A stretch of 52,879 nt of DNA, from assembly GCA_017625775.1 (NCBI GenBank), contig JAGAKE010000022.1:1-52879 (forward strand). Direction: 5' to 3'. Made by a program: the position numbers and the translations under genes. Source of the DNA: Fibrobacteraceae bacterium (lineage in GTDB: Bacteria; Fibrobacterota; Fibrobacteria; Fibrobacterales; Fibrobacteraceae). This document shows, one piece after another, positions 24,689-34,211 of the stretch; position 1 is the first letter of the stretch; every line of letters starts with the position of its first letter. The notes beneath the pieces were generated by a model. The model was not told the DNA's origin. It did not search any database and saw only the letters and a list, made by a program, of their open reading frames with translations.

Positions 24689-26175
24689 TTAGTATTTGTC
24701 GATAGATGTCAAGAACGTTTCTTTTGCTTTAATCAGTTCTCTAAATGAGTTATAATTATTGCATTTTTGAGGAACCTCAAAGCCAAAACTTTTTATAATT
24801 CCCGTGTTATTTGCAAGATGATATTTTTTAGGATTTTGTTCTGCCAATTCTTCCTTTTCTTTTTGTGGGTAAACAAACCCGCCAGTTGGAATTTTCATTG
24901 TGTGCATATAGGAAATAATTTGATACAAATCGTCACGAACAAGGCCGTTTTCCAATCGTTTGTATTTTGCATCAAGAATTATTCCATCATTTGAATCTTC
25001 CCTAGAATTTTCACAATAAAAATCTGGATAAATCCTTCGATAACATTTTTTAAAGCTAGAATCCTCTGGGTCTAGTGAATTATCAAAAAGTCTAATTCCA
25101 CCTTTTCTGTTTTTATTTGTTGGATGTTCAAATTTTTTACTTCCGAGCGTTGCATCTTTTAGAATTGTCCAAAGATATTCTTCCCAAAGCCAAGCTCCAT
25201 CAAAAAGAATTCCGTAAATTGGGGAAGAACTGGCTGAATATTGGCTGTTTGCATTGTTCAAAATCATTAAACAAAGTTGCTGCAAATAATTGTAATCTAA
25301 ATAATAGGGATGATTTAGCGGTTTTAAGTTTTCAAAAATCACTTTGCTTCGTTTTTGCAAAGAATAAGTTTCGTTTGTTACTTCATTGATTTGGGAAACT
25401 GCTTTTTGAATGTCTGAATCTTGGGTTAAAATTGATTTTCCGCTTGGCTTTGTTTTAATGTATTCGATTGTGTGGCGAATAAGTTGCGTTATGTGGTTAT
25501 CAAAAGTGTATTCACGGCTTCTGTAAGCAACCCGTCCCCCAAAAGGAACATTTTGCCGAATATGACGACTTACGTTTATTGCACCTTTTACCGCAGAATC
25601 GTTTCGCTCAAAAGTTTTGTAAGTTTTGAACAAACCTTGATTCAAAGCCCTTTTCAAAAAATATGGAAAAATCAAATAAATTAAATCAAATCAAATCCAC
25701 TAGAATTGTTATAAGAATAATTCAAATTAAACAAATTGATTTTAAAAACTTTTTCCAACATATAATGAAGAAAAAAATCCTGATTGTTATTTTCTGTTTC
25801 TTCGCCGTTTTCTGCAAACCTAGAGCGAATCTCTAATTTTGTACCATGACACCCTTTCCCCGAAAAACCAATAAATCCCATAAGATTTCCAGTTTTGATT
25901 TTTACATCATCGCAAGAAACATTTTTATCCTCGTCATTAAATTTTGCACTTCCTTTAAACTGAACAATGAACTGCTCTTCAATTCCGTCATCATGTTCGC
26001 CCAAACACTGGGGAAACACTAGCAAACTCTGATTCTTGCACAAGTCTTTTAAGCTTTTGTTTGCCACAAGTTGTAAATCTTCGTAGGCGTGGATTGCAGC
26101 CTCGGTTTCTTTGGCAACATCAATAAGTTTTGGAGGATTGTGAAAATTGTTGTCGGTTAAGGTTAGGTGTGGCAT
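24689..26175 (-). pseudogene. mcrC: mcrC, split by a frameshift from a 5-bp tandem duplication
   Basis: McrC is the nuclease partner of the McrB GTPase in modification-dependent restriction. The N-terminal part (26175-25681, 164 aa) has the beta-rich DUF2357-like region and ends in NNSSGFDLI-stop. The C-terminal part (to 24689) continues as LIFPYFLKRALNQGLF, NVSRHIRQNVPFGGRVAYRSREYTFDN, the hallmark McrC block, then a PD-(D/E)xK-like nuclease region (IYPDFYCEN, then GIILDAKYKRL). The break falls at TTTGA-TTTGA (25686-25695). Deleting one copy gives SGFDLIYLIFPYF, a seamless join to about 494 residues. The downstream part has only a TTG (25675) as a possible start. As it stands McrC should be non-functional unless a slip restores it. 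The start lies 3 bp after the GmrSD gene. Confidence 0.88.
25686..25695 (-). repeat. TTTGA direct duplication that breaks the mcrC frame
   Basis: On the minus strand GGA is followed by TTTGA TTTGA and then by the near-repeat TTTAATTTATTTGATTTTT. Two identical 5-bp units end to end put a TAA stop six codons later. One unit alone restores the frame. The site resembles a slipped-strand hotspot. Confidence 0.85.
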
Positions 26176-26178
26176 TGG

Positions 26179-27987
26179 TTATAAAAGGGCTCCTGTTATT
26201 TCTTCTTCTAAAATTTTTATCATTTCCTTACCATGCTCTATAGCTAAATCTTTTGTCCAATTATTATTTTCTCGTGTTAAATCTTCCATTTTTTTTAATT
26301 TTGGACTTTGATTAGAAGTTTCTTTGGAATATGTTATCTTACTTTCAGGCGGAAGATTAGAATATTTTGAATTTGCTTTCACTGTTAATAAAGCTAAATT
26401 TCCAAAACAATTCAATACATCTTCATCCCATTTTTCGGAATCAATCGGATTTTGAGGATAAAAATGTTCAATGGAATTTCTAAATTGAAAAGAAAAATTT
26501 TTTATAGTTACTTTCTTATCTCTTATCAACAAATAATCTAAATAAGTAAAAGTTATTCTTTCTATTCCAAAACCTTTTTTATTTTTAAAATCAGACTTTC
26601 TTATTTTTTCACAGGAATATTTTTCTAGATATTTAATTAAATCAACATCCTCATCTTGATTTAATTTATGCAAAACAAATGAAATCCAATGCATTGTTTT
26701 AGGCGATGTATATGTAACACGTAATGCTGATTGTAATAACTTTAGCTGTTGATTTTTTCCATTTTCGTCTACTTCATTATCACTATCTGAATCAGAAAAT
26801 GTTCCCTTATATTGGGGTTTATCAGAGTTTTTCTTTTTATCAAAATACTTATATAATTTTTTTAAAGACCATTGACCATCTTCTTGATATGACTTGTAAT
26901 ATTCCCTTTTTAATATATATTTATCAAAAAGGAATCTAAATTTTAACAAATTAAAAATAAAATCTAATGCTTTGTCTTCTGTTTCCCAATATGATTCCAT
27001 ATTTTTAATAAATTTTTTATCATCCAATAAGGAATCGTCATCATCTTCATCAAAGCTTTTAGTTAATGATTCTGCTACAATAAGTAAGAAATTTGGGAAA
27101 GAAACAACGGATTCAAATCTTTGATTTTCTTCAGTAGGTGTTTTATTTGGCTCAATTTCTTCTTCAGAAGAATTCATTTTACTAAGTATTTCTTTTATGG
27201 AATAAGACTTTGTTCCTTCACTTCTTTCAGAAAATTTTTCTTTAACTTCCTCAAACGATTTACAGTTAAAATCCCCCCAGCTTTTTCCAAATAGTTCATT
27301 TCTTATTTCTTTTGAAAAATTCATTTGAATATAGGAATCCATTTGGGAACAAGAATCCCAAATTTGCCCTGCAATTTTTCTTGAATTATAATCATTTATT
27401 TTAGCAAGGATTCTCCCTTTTGCTATTTCGTGTAATTCCAATTGTTCCCCACGTGTGTTCATAATTTCAAAATAATGATTCAGATCAATATTTTTTGGAA
27501 CTTGAGTTTTTAATATTATTATTTGAGATAATCGTTCTTGTATTTTTTTGATACAATCTTTATATGTATTAAAATACTCTTTTATAATTTTGTTTCCACT
27601 AATTATTTCATCAGAATAAATATCATCAGTTTCGGAGAAATCTTTATTTTCTTTTATTCTTTTCAATGTTTTGTTTGATTTCAGTCTTGATTCAAAACTT
27701 AATGAATCATTTAAAAGTAGATCTGAACTTACATGACATAAAATAAGAAAAAGTGTCGTTAATCTCTGTTGACCATCAATAACAGAAAATACATTTTCAT
27801 CTATTCTGTCTACTATCAAATTTCCTAAATAATAATTTCCTTCAGATTCTATAATATCTTCAATAAGTTGCTCGATTTCATATTTTTCCCAAGCATAACT
27901 TCTTTGATAAATAGGGACTACATATTTTTTTCTTAAGAAAAGACTTTTTAAATTCAACTCTTCTACATATTCTTCAGTTTTCTTCAT
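26179..27987 (-). CDS. GmrSD-type DUF262-DUF1524 endonuclease
   Basis: This 602-aa protein carries an N-terminal DUF262 domain with VPIYQRSYAWEKYEIEQL (the ParB-like Y-Q-R start) and VIDGQQRLTTLFLI near residue 70, the DGQQR motif implicated in NTP use. The C-terminal DUF1524 HNH-type nuclease domain has NSIEHFYPQNP near residue 507 (family EH-x-x-P) and NCFGNLALLTVKANSKYSNLP. This layout matches GmrSD and related anti-phage enzymes, which cut modified phage DNA. The centre (about 270-430) is low-complexity and acidic. It shares 1 bp with the preceding DUF262 gene and lies 3 bp before mcrC, so it is inside the mcrBC operon. Confidence 0.9.
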   Translation of the reverse strand: MKKTEEYVEELNLKSLFLRKKYVVPIYQRSYAWEKYEIEQLIEDIIESEGNYYLGNLIVDRIDENVFSVIDGQQRLTTLFLILCHVSSDLLLNDSLSFESRLKSNKTLKRIKENKDFSETDDIYSDEIISGNKIIKEYFNTYKDCIKKIQERLSQIIILKTQVPKNIDLNHYFEIMNTRGEQLELHEIAKGRILAKINDYNSRKIAGQIWDSCSQMDSYIQMNFSKEIRNELFGKSWGDFNCKSFEEVKEKFSERSEGTKSYSIKEILSKMNSSEEEIEPNKTPTEENQRFESVVSFPNFLLIVAESLTKSFDEDDDDSLLDDKKFIKNMESYWETEDKALDFIFNLLKFRFLFDKYILKREYYKSYQEDGQWSLKKLYKYFDKKKNSDKPQYKGTFSDSDSDNEVDENGKNQQLKLLQSALRVTYTSPKTMHWISFVLHKLNQDEDVDLIKYLEKYSCEKIRKSDFKNKKGFGIERITFTYLDYLLIRDKKVTIKNFSFQFRNSIEHFYPQNPIDSEKWDEDVLNCFGNLALLTVKANSKYSNLPPESKITYSKETSNQSPKLKKMEDLTRENNNWTKDLAIEHGKEMIKILEEEITGALL

Positions 27988-29315
27988 TAGCTTTTTCCTT
28001 CAAAAATCATATTGTACAAAGATTTGTATTTAGTTGTTTTATAATTTTCAAGCATAGATTCATCTATATTCTTCAAAATTACTGTTTCCAATTCTATAGG
28101 AGTTTGCATTTCTGAAATTTTATAGAATAAATTTGTATCTTGAATCAACCTTTCATGCAAATTTAATGCATATTTATTTATAGTTTCTGGATAAACAGCA
28201 TACATAACAAGTCTTAATGAATAACTCCACTTAAAAAAGAATTCTAAATATTGAGGTGTTAAAGCTTCTAAATTAAATCTGTCTACAAAGAAAATACAAA
28301 TATTTAAAAACAAATTCTTAATATATTTATTTCCATTTCCTTGCACATAAGAATCATCAATTTTTTTCTTTTCTAAAAAATCATTAACAAGACTTTCTAC
28401 ACTTTTTTTTACGTTAAAATAATGTAGTGTAAATAAAAAAAATCTTTTACCCGCAATAATCGGTTGTGTAAGTTGAAATTGATTTATTTTTTTATTACAA
28501 AAGAGTTCATCAACTCCTTGTGAATTTAATTGTTCTATATACAAATTTGCCGATTTTAAATAAATTGAATAGTCATATACATTAGAATTTAATATCCCTT
28601 TAAAAATGTTTATATCTTTGACCGAATAATATAAAGCACTTTGCTTTTTATAATAATTTACTAGTGGAAATAGATTCATTTCAAACAAATTTTTCAATTC
28701 TTTTTGATTTGTGTTTTCCCAAGTGTCAATAATTTCTTTTTTCTCTTTTTCGTTTTCATTTTTCATTTCTCGTAAATGATACGCTTTCAATAAATCATGA
28801 GGTACTAACGGTCTACCTCTCGAATTTTGAGAATCAAAAAATTGAAATGCTTCTTGAATATTATCCGTGACTATTTTTACAAATGTACATTTATTTAAAA
28901 TATAATCGTAAAAATACTTCTTATCATCATCAATTAGTGAATTACACTTTTTGTTCAAAATTTGATAATTATTTTTGATTGCTTTTGATGATAAATTATT
29001 AAACAAATTCTTTTCCGTCATCAAACTAGGGAAAAAATCAGATTTTTCATCTTCATTAAAACAATATAACAAGATAGAGATAGTTGTAAGTCTTTGTTGT
29101 CCGTCAACTATATTTAATTTTCCATTTTCAGAATGTAGAATTATAGAACCTATTCTGTATTCTTCTAAATTATTTTTATATGCCGAATACAAATCATTAA
29201 ATAATTGTAATGTAGAATCAACCGACCACTTATAAGGACGTTGATACTCTGGAATAATAAAATTTTCACTAACTATATCTTTTATTTTTGCAATTTCAGC
29301 TAATGAACTTGTCAT
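27987..29315 (-). CDS. DUF262 protein without an HNH domain
   Basis: The 442-aa protein has the DUF262 landmarks IPEYQRPYKWSVDSTLQL, IVDGQQRLTTISILLYCF near residue 70 and FFDSQNSRGRPLVPHDLLKAYHL. Unlike its neighbour it has no recognisable DUF1524 HNH motif in its C-terminal 180 residues, which look helical. It may be the GmrS-like sensor partner of the adjacent DUF262-DUF1524 protein. It overlaps that gene by 1 bp. It follows the DUF1016 gene after an 89-bp gap that contains a long palindrome, the only sizeable gap in the operon. Confidence 0.87.
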   Translation of the reverse strand: MTSSLAEIAKIKDIVSENFIIPEYQRPYKWSVDSTLQLFNDLYSAYKNNLEEYRIGSIILHSENGKLNIVDGQQRLTTISILLYCFNEDEKSDFFPSLMTEKNLFNNLSSKAIKNNYQILNKKCNSLIDDDKKYFYDYILNKCTFVKIVTDNIQEAFQFFDSQNSRGRPLVPHDLLKAYHLREMKNENEKEKKEIIDTWENTNQKELKNLFEMNLFPLVNYYKKQSALYYSVKDINIFKGILNSNVYDYSIYLKSANLYIEQLNSQGVDELFCNKKINQFQLTQPIIAGKRFFLFTLHYFNVKKSVESLVNDFLEKKKIDDSYVQGNGNKYIKNLFLNICIFFVDRFNLEALTPQYLEFFFKWSYSLRLVMYAVYPETINKYALNLHERLIQDTNLFYKISEMQTPIELETVILKNIDESMLENYKTTKYKSLYNMIFEGKS

Positions 29316-29358
29316 AATTATATTTCTCCTGGTTTATTACACGAATTTGAGGTTCTGT

Positions 29359-29389
29359 TTCAACTATTCGAAAATTTCGAATAGTTGAA
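29359..29389. promoter_or_regulatory. 31-nt palindrome between the DUF1016 and DUF262 genes
   Basis: TTCAACTATTCGAAA (29359-29373) and TTTCGAATAGTTGAA (29375-29389) are exact reverse complements around a single A. It sits in the only real gap of the defence operon, 15 bp past the DUF1016 stop. No T-run follows on either side, so a terminator is unlikely. It could be an operator for a dimeric repressor or an RNA processing hairpin. Confidence 0.7.
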
Positions 29390-29404
29390 TCTTCTGTCAA
29401 TTCC

Positions 29405-30418
29405 TTAATCTTCTGCTTGAATCAATTTTATCAAATCTTCTTTATTTGGAAGAACTGTTTGATATTTACTTGCAAAAATTTGGTTATTATCTTCTGGTAA
29501 GGTAATTTCTACCAATGAATCCGATTTTTTCTTGCAAAGAATAATGCCAATAGTTTTGTTTTCGTGGTCGAGTTTTACAAAACGGTCGTAATAGTTTACA
29601 TACATTTGCATTTGTCCCAAATCTTGATGAGTAAGTTCGCCAATTTTTAAGTCTATTAAAACAAAACATTGTAGCAATCTGTTATAAAATACCAAATCTA
29701 CAAAAAAGTGTTTTTCATCAAAAGACAATCGAACTTGACGACCAACAAAAGTATATCCTTTCCCAAGTTCCAATAAAAAATTTTCAAGTTTTTCTATAAG
29801 TCGACTTTCTAATTCTGACTCTGAATAATAAGCCTTTTCTGGCAAACCCAAAAATTCCAGAACATAGGGATCTTTTACAATATCGCAAGGATTTTCAATA
29901 ATCTGACCTTGAACCGCTAAGGATTTTACTTTTTCTTTATCTTTACTCAAAGAAAGTCTTTCATACAAAGCAGAATCAAATTGACGTTTTAATTCCCTCA
30001 AACTCCAATTATTCTGAGAAGATTCTATTTCATAAAACTTACGCTCTTCGGGATTATCAATTCTCATTAAAAAAAGATAATGGGAATAACTTAGTGAGAA
30101 TTTCGCAGAAGGTGTCTGCGGAATTTGTGTAGAATAAACAAGATAAAATTGTCGCATTTGTTCCAAATTACGTTGAGAAAATCCTTTTCCATAATTTGTA
30201 GTCAATTTTATAGAAAGATTTTTCAAAGTTTCTTTTCCGTATTCAGCCCGAACATTTCCATGCTGTTCTTCTTCTACAATAAGCCTTCCAATTTCAAAAT
30301 AAGTTTGAACCATGGCAGTATTCACAGTGGTTGCAACAAACTTTCGGCTTTCTTCAAGAATAGAAGCTATTTTGTTGTAAAGAGAATTATCTGAGATTTG
30401 TGTTGCTTTATTTGTCAT
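29405..30418 (-). CDS. DUF1016 / YhcG-family PD-(D/E)xK nuclease
   Basis: The protein has the DUF1016 N-terminal helical domain (VNTAMVQTYFEIGRLIVEEEQ, GFSQRNLEQMRQFYLVY, LSYSHYLFLMRIDNPEERKFY) and a C-terminal YhcG nuclease domain. GLPEKAYYSESELESRLIEK is followed by FVDLVFYNRLLQCFVLIDLK, giving the Asp and the D-x-K of the PD-(D/E)xK site. Such proteins occur in defence islands and beside restriction genes. I choose ATG 30418: AGAGGA lies 8 nt before it and it begins 4 bp after the mcrB stop. The ATG at 30442 would overlap mcrB by 20 bp. Its insertion between mcrB and the DUF262 genes suggests it serves the same operon. Confidence 0.9.
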   Translation of the reverse strand: MTNKATQISDNSLYNKIASILEESRKFVATTVNTAMVQTYFEIGRLIVEEEQHGNVRAEYGKETLKNLSIKLTTNYGKGFSQRNLEQMRQFYLVYSTQIPQTPSAKFSLSYSHYLFLMRIDNPEERKFYEIESSQNNWSLRELKRQFDSALYERLSLSKDKEKVKSLAVQGQIIENPCDIVKDPYVLEFLGLPEKAYYSESELESRLIEKLENFLLELGKGYTFVGRQVRLSFDEKHFFVDLVFYNRLLQCFVLIDLKIGELTHQDLGQMQMYVNYYDRFVKLDHENKTIGIILCKKKSDSLVEITLPEDNNQIFASKYQTVLPNKEDLIKLIQAED

Positions 30419-30422
30419 ACTA

Positions 30423-32816
30423 TCATTCCTCTTTCTTATCATACGCTACTTTCAATTTATCCAGTTCTTCTTTTGCGTTTGGATTGCCCCGTAAATATTC
30501 CTGCAAAATACCTTTGATGTGATATTCCCAAAGACTTTCAAAATCACCGGCGTAGTTTTTTAACTTCAAGAAATAACTTGCACCAATGTGATATGCTTCG
30601 TTTAAGCCTCCAATTTCAGATATTGCATTATTTAAGTTTTCCATTCGGCGTTTTGCTTCATCTGCAAGTGCTGCTGAAAGTTCACTATCAAGCATATCTA
30701 CAGTATCAGAGGCTTTTACTTCTATCCAAGAAAAACGACGACGGAATGCAAAATCCATCGATTCAACGCTTCGGTCAATATCGTTCATTGTACCGATGAT
30801 GTACACATTTTCTGGGATGAAAAAATGACCGAAATCTTTTTCTTTTTTTTGTAATACCCTGTCAAAAATATTGCCATCAGTTTCGAGATTGGCATATTGT
30901 GTTTTGATAGTTGTAACTGTTTTATTACCATTTTTAATTGCATCTAAGTCGTCAGAAGTAACACGATATCCAGGATCGACAGAATAGAAAAGTTCCCCAA
31001 AGATTTTTGCCACTTCCCCACGATTGATTTCATCGATAATGAAGACGAAGTTTTTAAGAGGTATTTTTTCTGTGATTTCTGACTTTATTTTTTGTTTTTG
31101 TCTAATTTCTTTACATAAAACAAAAAGATAAGAATCTTCTTGTCTGTGATTTTTGCGATTAAATATTGAAATCAAGTCTTTTACTTTTTCTAATTTTACA
31201 TCAGATAATAAAATTTGATGAATATCTGATATAGATAATTTTAACTCACTTGTTTTTTCATTTGAAGGGATACTAATTATAATAAAATTTTCATCAATAG
31301 ATTTTATTTGAAATTCATTTTCTGTTGATGAAGTTTTAAATTTTGTTTCATTTTCATAAATCTCATTTAAAAATGAATTTACTAAATTTTTAACATCATT
31401 TTCTTTTGTTATCTCCTCGGCATTTTTTCTACTATCCACCAAATTTTTCAACGCCTTTTCACAAAACTTCTTAAACACTCCGTCTTTTCTTTCAAAACCG
31501 ATTTGGTCAGAATTATCATTTTTTATCGGACGCAAGCCTTCAACAAAATCTGTATAATCATAAGACGGGTGGAATTGCACAAAACGAATTTCATTCAATG
31601 TACATCCCATTCTTTCTGCAACAGTTTTTGCCATAAAAGTTTTTCCAGTTCCCGGCGCTCCAGTAAGAATTACATTTTTATTTGCCAAAAGATTATTTTT
31701 TATTTCATCGAGTTTTTTTTCGTAATCTGTCATTTGAGAGTCTCCTATTCCCCATTTCATATATTCATCAAAAAAGGCTTTTAAATCATCAGTTATATTT
31801 TCGCTAAATAAACCTAACTGTTCTATTGTTTTTTCTAATTCTTTTTTAGCATCAACCTTTGGTTCTTTGGATAAGTATAAAGATGTAATATTATTTTCTT
31901 TCCACTCTACATGAACATTATTCCAAGAACCCTTCCAATTTAAATAACAATTTCTCTTTTGAAAAGAACCATGAGAAGCGTGGACATTTATACAAATTTC
32001 TTTCTCTTTATATTTTGACCAATTAGCTATTTGAGTTTGAATTTTTTGCCCTTTATACCCTATTCCTGTTTTTTTAAAAGAGTCTTGGATAGGAAAAATA
32101 TATTTTGAATAACCAACAAAATCCTTATTTTCATTTACAACATATTCCATATGCGTTACAAAATATTCTAAAAGGGATTTAAATCTCTCCAAATCATCAT
32201 TTTCATAATTTAATTGTTCTTTAATATATTCAGGCTGAATTAGATTTTCATTCATTTCTTTATTTATCAATTCTATCAGACTTGCTGAATGTGCTTTTCG
32301 CATTTGAGGCATTATTGAAGAATGTTTGATACAGTCTTTGCAAAAATCAAGAACACTTGGCATTAATTTTTCGGCATATTTTTCTGCCCATAATTTGGGA
32401 TTGATATTAAATTGCAATGAATTGTGCCATAAAATATTTGCTGGAACTTTTTCCAATTCTTCATAAGTTTGTGGATTAAAATCTGATGCCATCAATTCTT
32501 TAGTATCTTTTTTATGAAAAAAGACCTCTTTTAGGAACTCATCTATAAAATCTTTATCTAATTTAAGAAAAGTTTCTCGCCAGCACATAACACGAATATT
32601 TTCAGCTTTCATTTCCAAAATATATCTTGCTCCACAATTTACTCGTATAAAATCATTATCTAAATTTACATTCCAATTAGCATTATTTTCTTTTGCTGCA
32701 AATTTTACATATTCCGCAATTGCCTTTAAGTAATTATTTCTAACATTTTCATTTGGAAATAAACTTTTCAAATGCTTTTTGGTAGATTCTAAATTAAAAC
32801 GAAACTCTATTTTCAT
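30423..32816 (-). CDS. mcrB: McrB-type AAA+ GTPase
   Basis: McrB is the GTP-driven motor and DNA-recognition subunit of the McrBC system. This 797-aa protein has a long N-terminal region (about 1-350) of unrecognised fold that should bind the target. The AAA+ core follows: Walker A GAPGTGKTFMAK near residue 387, FHPSYDYTDFVEGLRP, Walker B IDEINRGEVAKIFGEL near residue 595, and TMNDIDRSVESMDFAFRRRF near 675 with the MNxxDRS signature that defines McrB. GAGGAG stands 3 nt before ATG 32816. It is the first gene of the defence operon. Its partner mcrC is at the far end, three genes away, and carries a frameshift. Confidence 0.93.
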   Translation of the reverse strand: MKIEFRFNLESTKKHLKSLFPNENVRNNYLKAIAEYVKFAAKENNANWNVNLDNDFIRVNCGARYILEMKAENIRVMCWRETFLKLDKDFIDEFLKEVFFHKKDTKELMASDFNPQTYEELEKVPANILWHNSLQFNINPKLWAEKYAEKLMPSVLDFCKDCIKHSSIMPQMRKAHSASLIELINKEMNENLIQPEYIKEQLNYENDDLERFKSLLEYFVTHMEYVVNENKDFVGYSKYIFPIQDSFKKTGIGYKGQKIQTQIANWSKYKEKEICINVHASHGSFQKRNCYLNWKGSWNNVHVEWKENNITSLYLSKEPKVDAKKELEKTIEQLGLFSENITDDLKAFFDEYMKWGIGDSQMTDYEKKLDEIKNNLLANKNVILTGAPGTGKTFMAKTVAERMGCTLNEIRFVQFHPSYDYTDFVEGLRPIKNDNSDQIGFERKDGVFKKFCEKALKNLVDSRKNAEEITKENDVKNLVNSFLNEIYENETKFKTSSTENEFQIKSIDENFIIISIPSNEKTSELKLSISDIHQILLSDVKLEKVKDLISIFNRKNHRQEDSYLFVLCKEIRQKQKIKSEITEKIPLKNFVFIIDEINRGEVAKIFGELFYSVDPGYRVTSDDLDAIKNGNKTVTTIKTQYANLETDGNIFDRVLQKKEKDFGHFFIPENVYIIGTMNDIDRSVESMDFAFRRRFSWIEVKASDTVDMLDSELSAALADEAKRRMENLNNAISEIGGLNEAYHIGASYFLKLKNYAGDFESLWEYHIKGILQEYLRGNPNAKEELDKLKVAYDKKEE

Positions 32817-32949
32817 AATCTCCTCAAATATCTATTTTTTATGAAAACATATTGTTATTAAAAAATATTTCAGTAAATTATTTTTCATGTTTTTCATTGA
32901 TTCTCTTTGTAAGAGACCCATTTTTAGGACTATTCTAAAATATACAAAA

Positions 32950-33290
32950 TCACCCAGTCCTTGCCAAACGATATTGCATTTGGGATTGATTCAATTTCAC
33001 TCGCTCAATTCTAAAATTCATGCGAGATAAATTCTAGACCATTATCACAACAAATGTGATTTGGTTTACCCTTGTTCCATATAATTTCTTCTAGAAAACG
33101 AACTACGCGCTTTGCTACCATTTTTTCATACGGGTTTACATGCTGGTTTTCTGGATGTTTTCTTCATTGATAAAGCGTTGGGCGTGAGATATTCAAACGT
33201 CGACAAATTTCATCTGCAGGTATGCCGACTTCTAATTCGTTTACGCTTTTGATAATTTCCGATTCGGAATGAGTTATTTTTTTTCATAAC
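32950..33290 (-). pseudogene. Degenerate IS3-family (IS407-like) transposase remnant
   Basis: On the minus strand, HSESEIIKSVNELEVG then ADEICRRLNISRPTLYQ matches the helix-turn-helix of IS3/IS407 OrfA. A TGA replaces the usual Trp codon. The same frame then runs into YEKMVAKRVVRFLEEIIWNK and CCDNGLEFISHEF, a piece of the OrfB integrase core carrying the D-N-G-x-E-F catalytic block. Most of both ORFs is missing, so an internal deletion has fused the two. Further stops and frame changes follow. The relic fills most of the 630-bp gap upstream of mcrB and marks past transposition at the edge of the defence operon. Confidence 0.75.
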
Positions 33291-33446
33291 TGTTCCTTGG
33301 CTACCAAAGGTAGCACCTTGTTCTCATCCCAATTCTTTTGCAATTTCCTTTGCGAAAAATTTTAATTTAAATCCTCCGCGTTTCTGTAAGAAGATTTTTT
33401 ATAATCTCTTTTTTTTTAACACATCAAATAACTCAATTTTCGCTAT

Positions 33447-33986
33447 TTATTTGTTTGTAAAAATTTCTCTAAAAAATTCAGGCCGATGAAAATCTGGTTT
33501 TTCTGTGTCAATAGGGAACAACGATAAGTAATGCGGAGTTTCTGCTTTATCAGCACACTTGTATATATTGCCGATTAACTTTTGCGAATTTCTAAAAAAA
33601 GCAAGAGGAATGGATACATCAAGATTCCAACTCAAAAAATTTTCTTTTTGCTGCATGGAAGATTTTCGTTTCAAAAGTTGCAACTCTTCTAAACGCAAAG
33701 GAACTCTGTTGAATCGATCCTTTCCTTTAGCCGCAAGGCAAAAACCAAGAGCGTTAAATTCAAAATTTAAATATTCGTTAGAATCATTCATTAAAAAAAG
33801 TTCAACGCAACTATCTTCGTAGCATGGGGCGTTATCTTTATTATGTTGTAAGCAAAAACAAGATTTCGGTTCGTTTACTTCAAAAAAAATGTTTATGAAA
33901 TTATTTTGAATTTTCAAGTTCACAGAAACTTCGGGAAGTAAAATTCCTTGATTCGCTTTCCAATTTAAGTTTGCATTTAATTTCAT
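33447..33986 (-). CDS. CBM9-like (DOMON-fold) carbohydrate-binding domain protein
   Basis: This 179-aa single-domain protein has the family-9-like carbohydrate-binding pattern: YEDSCVELFLMNDSNEYLNFEFNALG in the first half and NIYKCADKAETPHYLSLFPI then PDFHRPEFFREIF at the end. These blocks recur in the uncharacterised carbohydrate-binding family 9-like proteins of Bacteroidota and Fibrobacterota. There is no signal peptide, so it may be cytosolic or part of a larger ancestral protein. It stands alone between the IS relic and the spoVG promoter region. Sugar binding is inferred from family resemblance, not shown. Confidence 0.72.
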   Translation of the reverse strand: MKLNANLNWKANQGILLPEVSVNLKIQNNFINIFFEVNEPKSCFCLQHNKDNAPCYEDSCVELFLMNDSNEYLNFEFNALGFCLAAKGKDRFNRVPLRLEELQLLKRKSSMQQKENFLSWNLDVSIPLAFFRNSQKLIGNIYKCADKAETPHYLSLFPIDTEKPDFHRPEFFREIFTNK

Positions 33987-34097
33987 AATTCAAATATACA
34001 AATGAAGATTAAAAGAAATTTTCATCGTCTAAATTTTTAGCCTGGCTCAGTTTATTTATGGCTCGTTTTTTTGGGGTAAAAAAATACGCGAAAAAAG

Positions 34098-34141
34098 TGT
34101 TTAAACAGTGTTTGCTATGTGATTAAACAGTTTTTTAAACA
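34098..34141. promoter_or_regulatory. Three TTAAACA repeats upstream of the sigma-54 promoter
   Basis: TTAAACA occurs at 34101-34107, 34123-34129 and 34135-34141. The first is part of the perfect palindrome TGTTTAAACA (34098-34107). They lie 55-100 bp upstream of the -24 element, where sigma-54 activators (bEBPs) bind. A binding role is inferred from position and repetition only. Confidence 0.5.
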
Positions 34142-34195
34142 ATCTTGATTTTAAAAATTTCTTGAATTTGGCGAAAAAACTAAGAAATAAGTTTT

Positions 34196-34211
34196 TGGCA
34201 CGGTATTTGCT
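34196..34211 (+). promoter_or_regulatory. Sigma-54 (RpoN) promoter of spoVG-comM
   Basis: TGGCACGGTATTTGCT matches the sigma-54 consensus TGGCACG-N4-TTGC(A/T) at every defined position, with the invariant GG (-24) and GC (-12) at the right spacing. Transcription would begin near 34222, giving a leader of about 22 nt that contains AGAAGGAG before ATG 34245. Confidence 0.88.
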
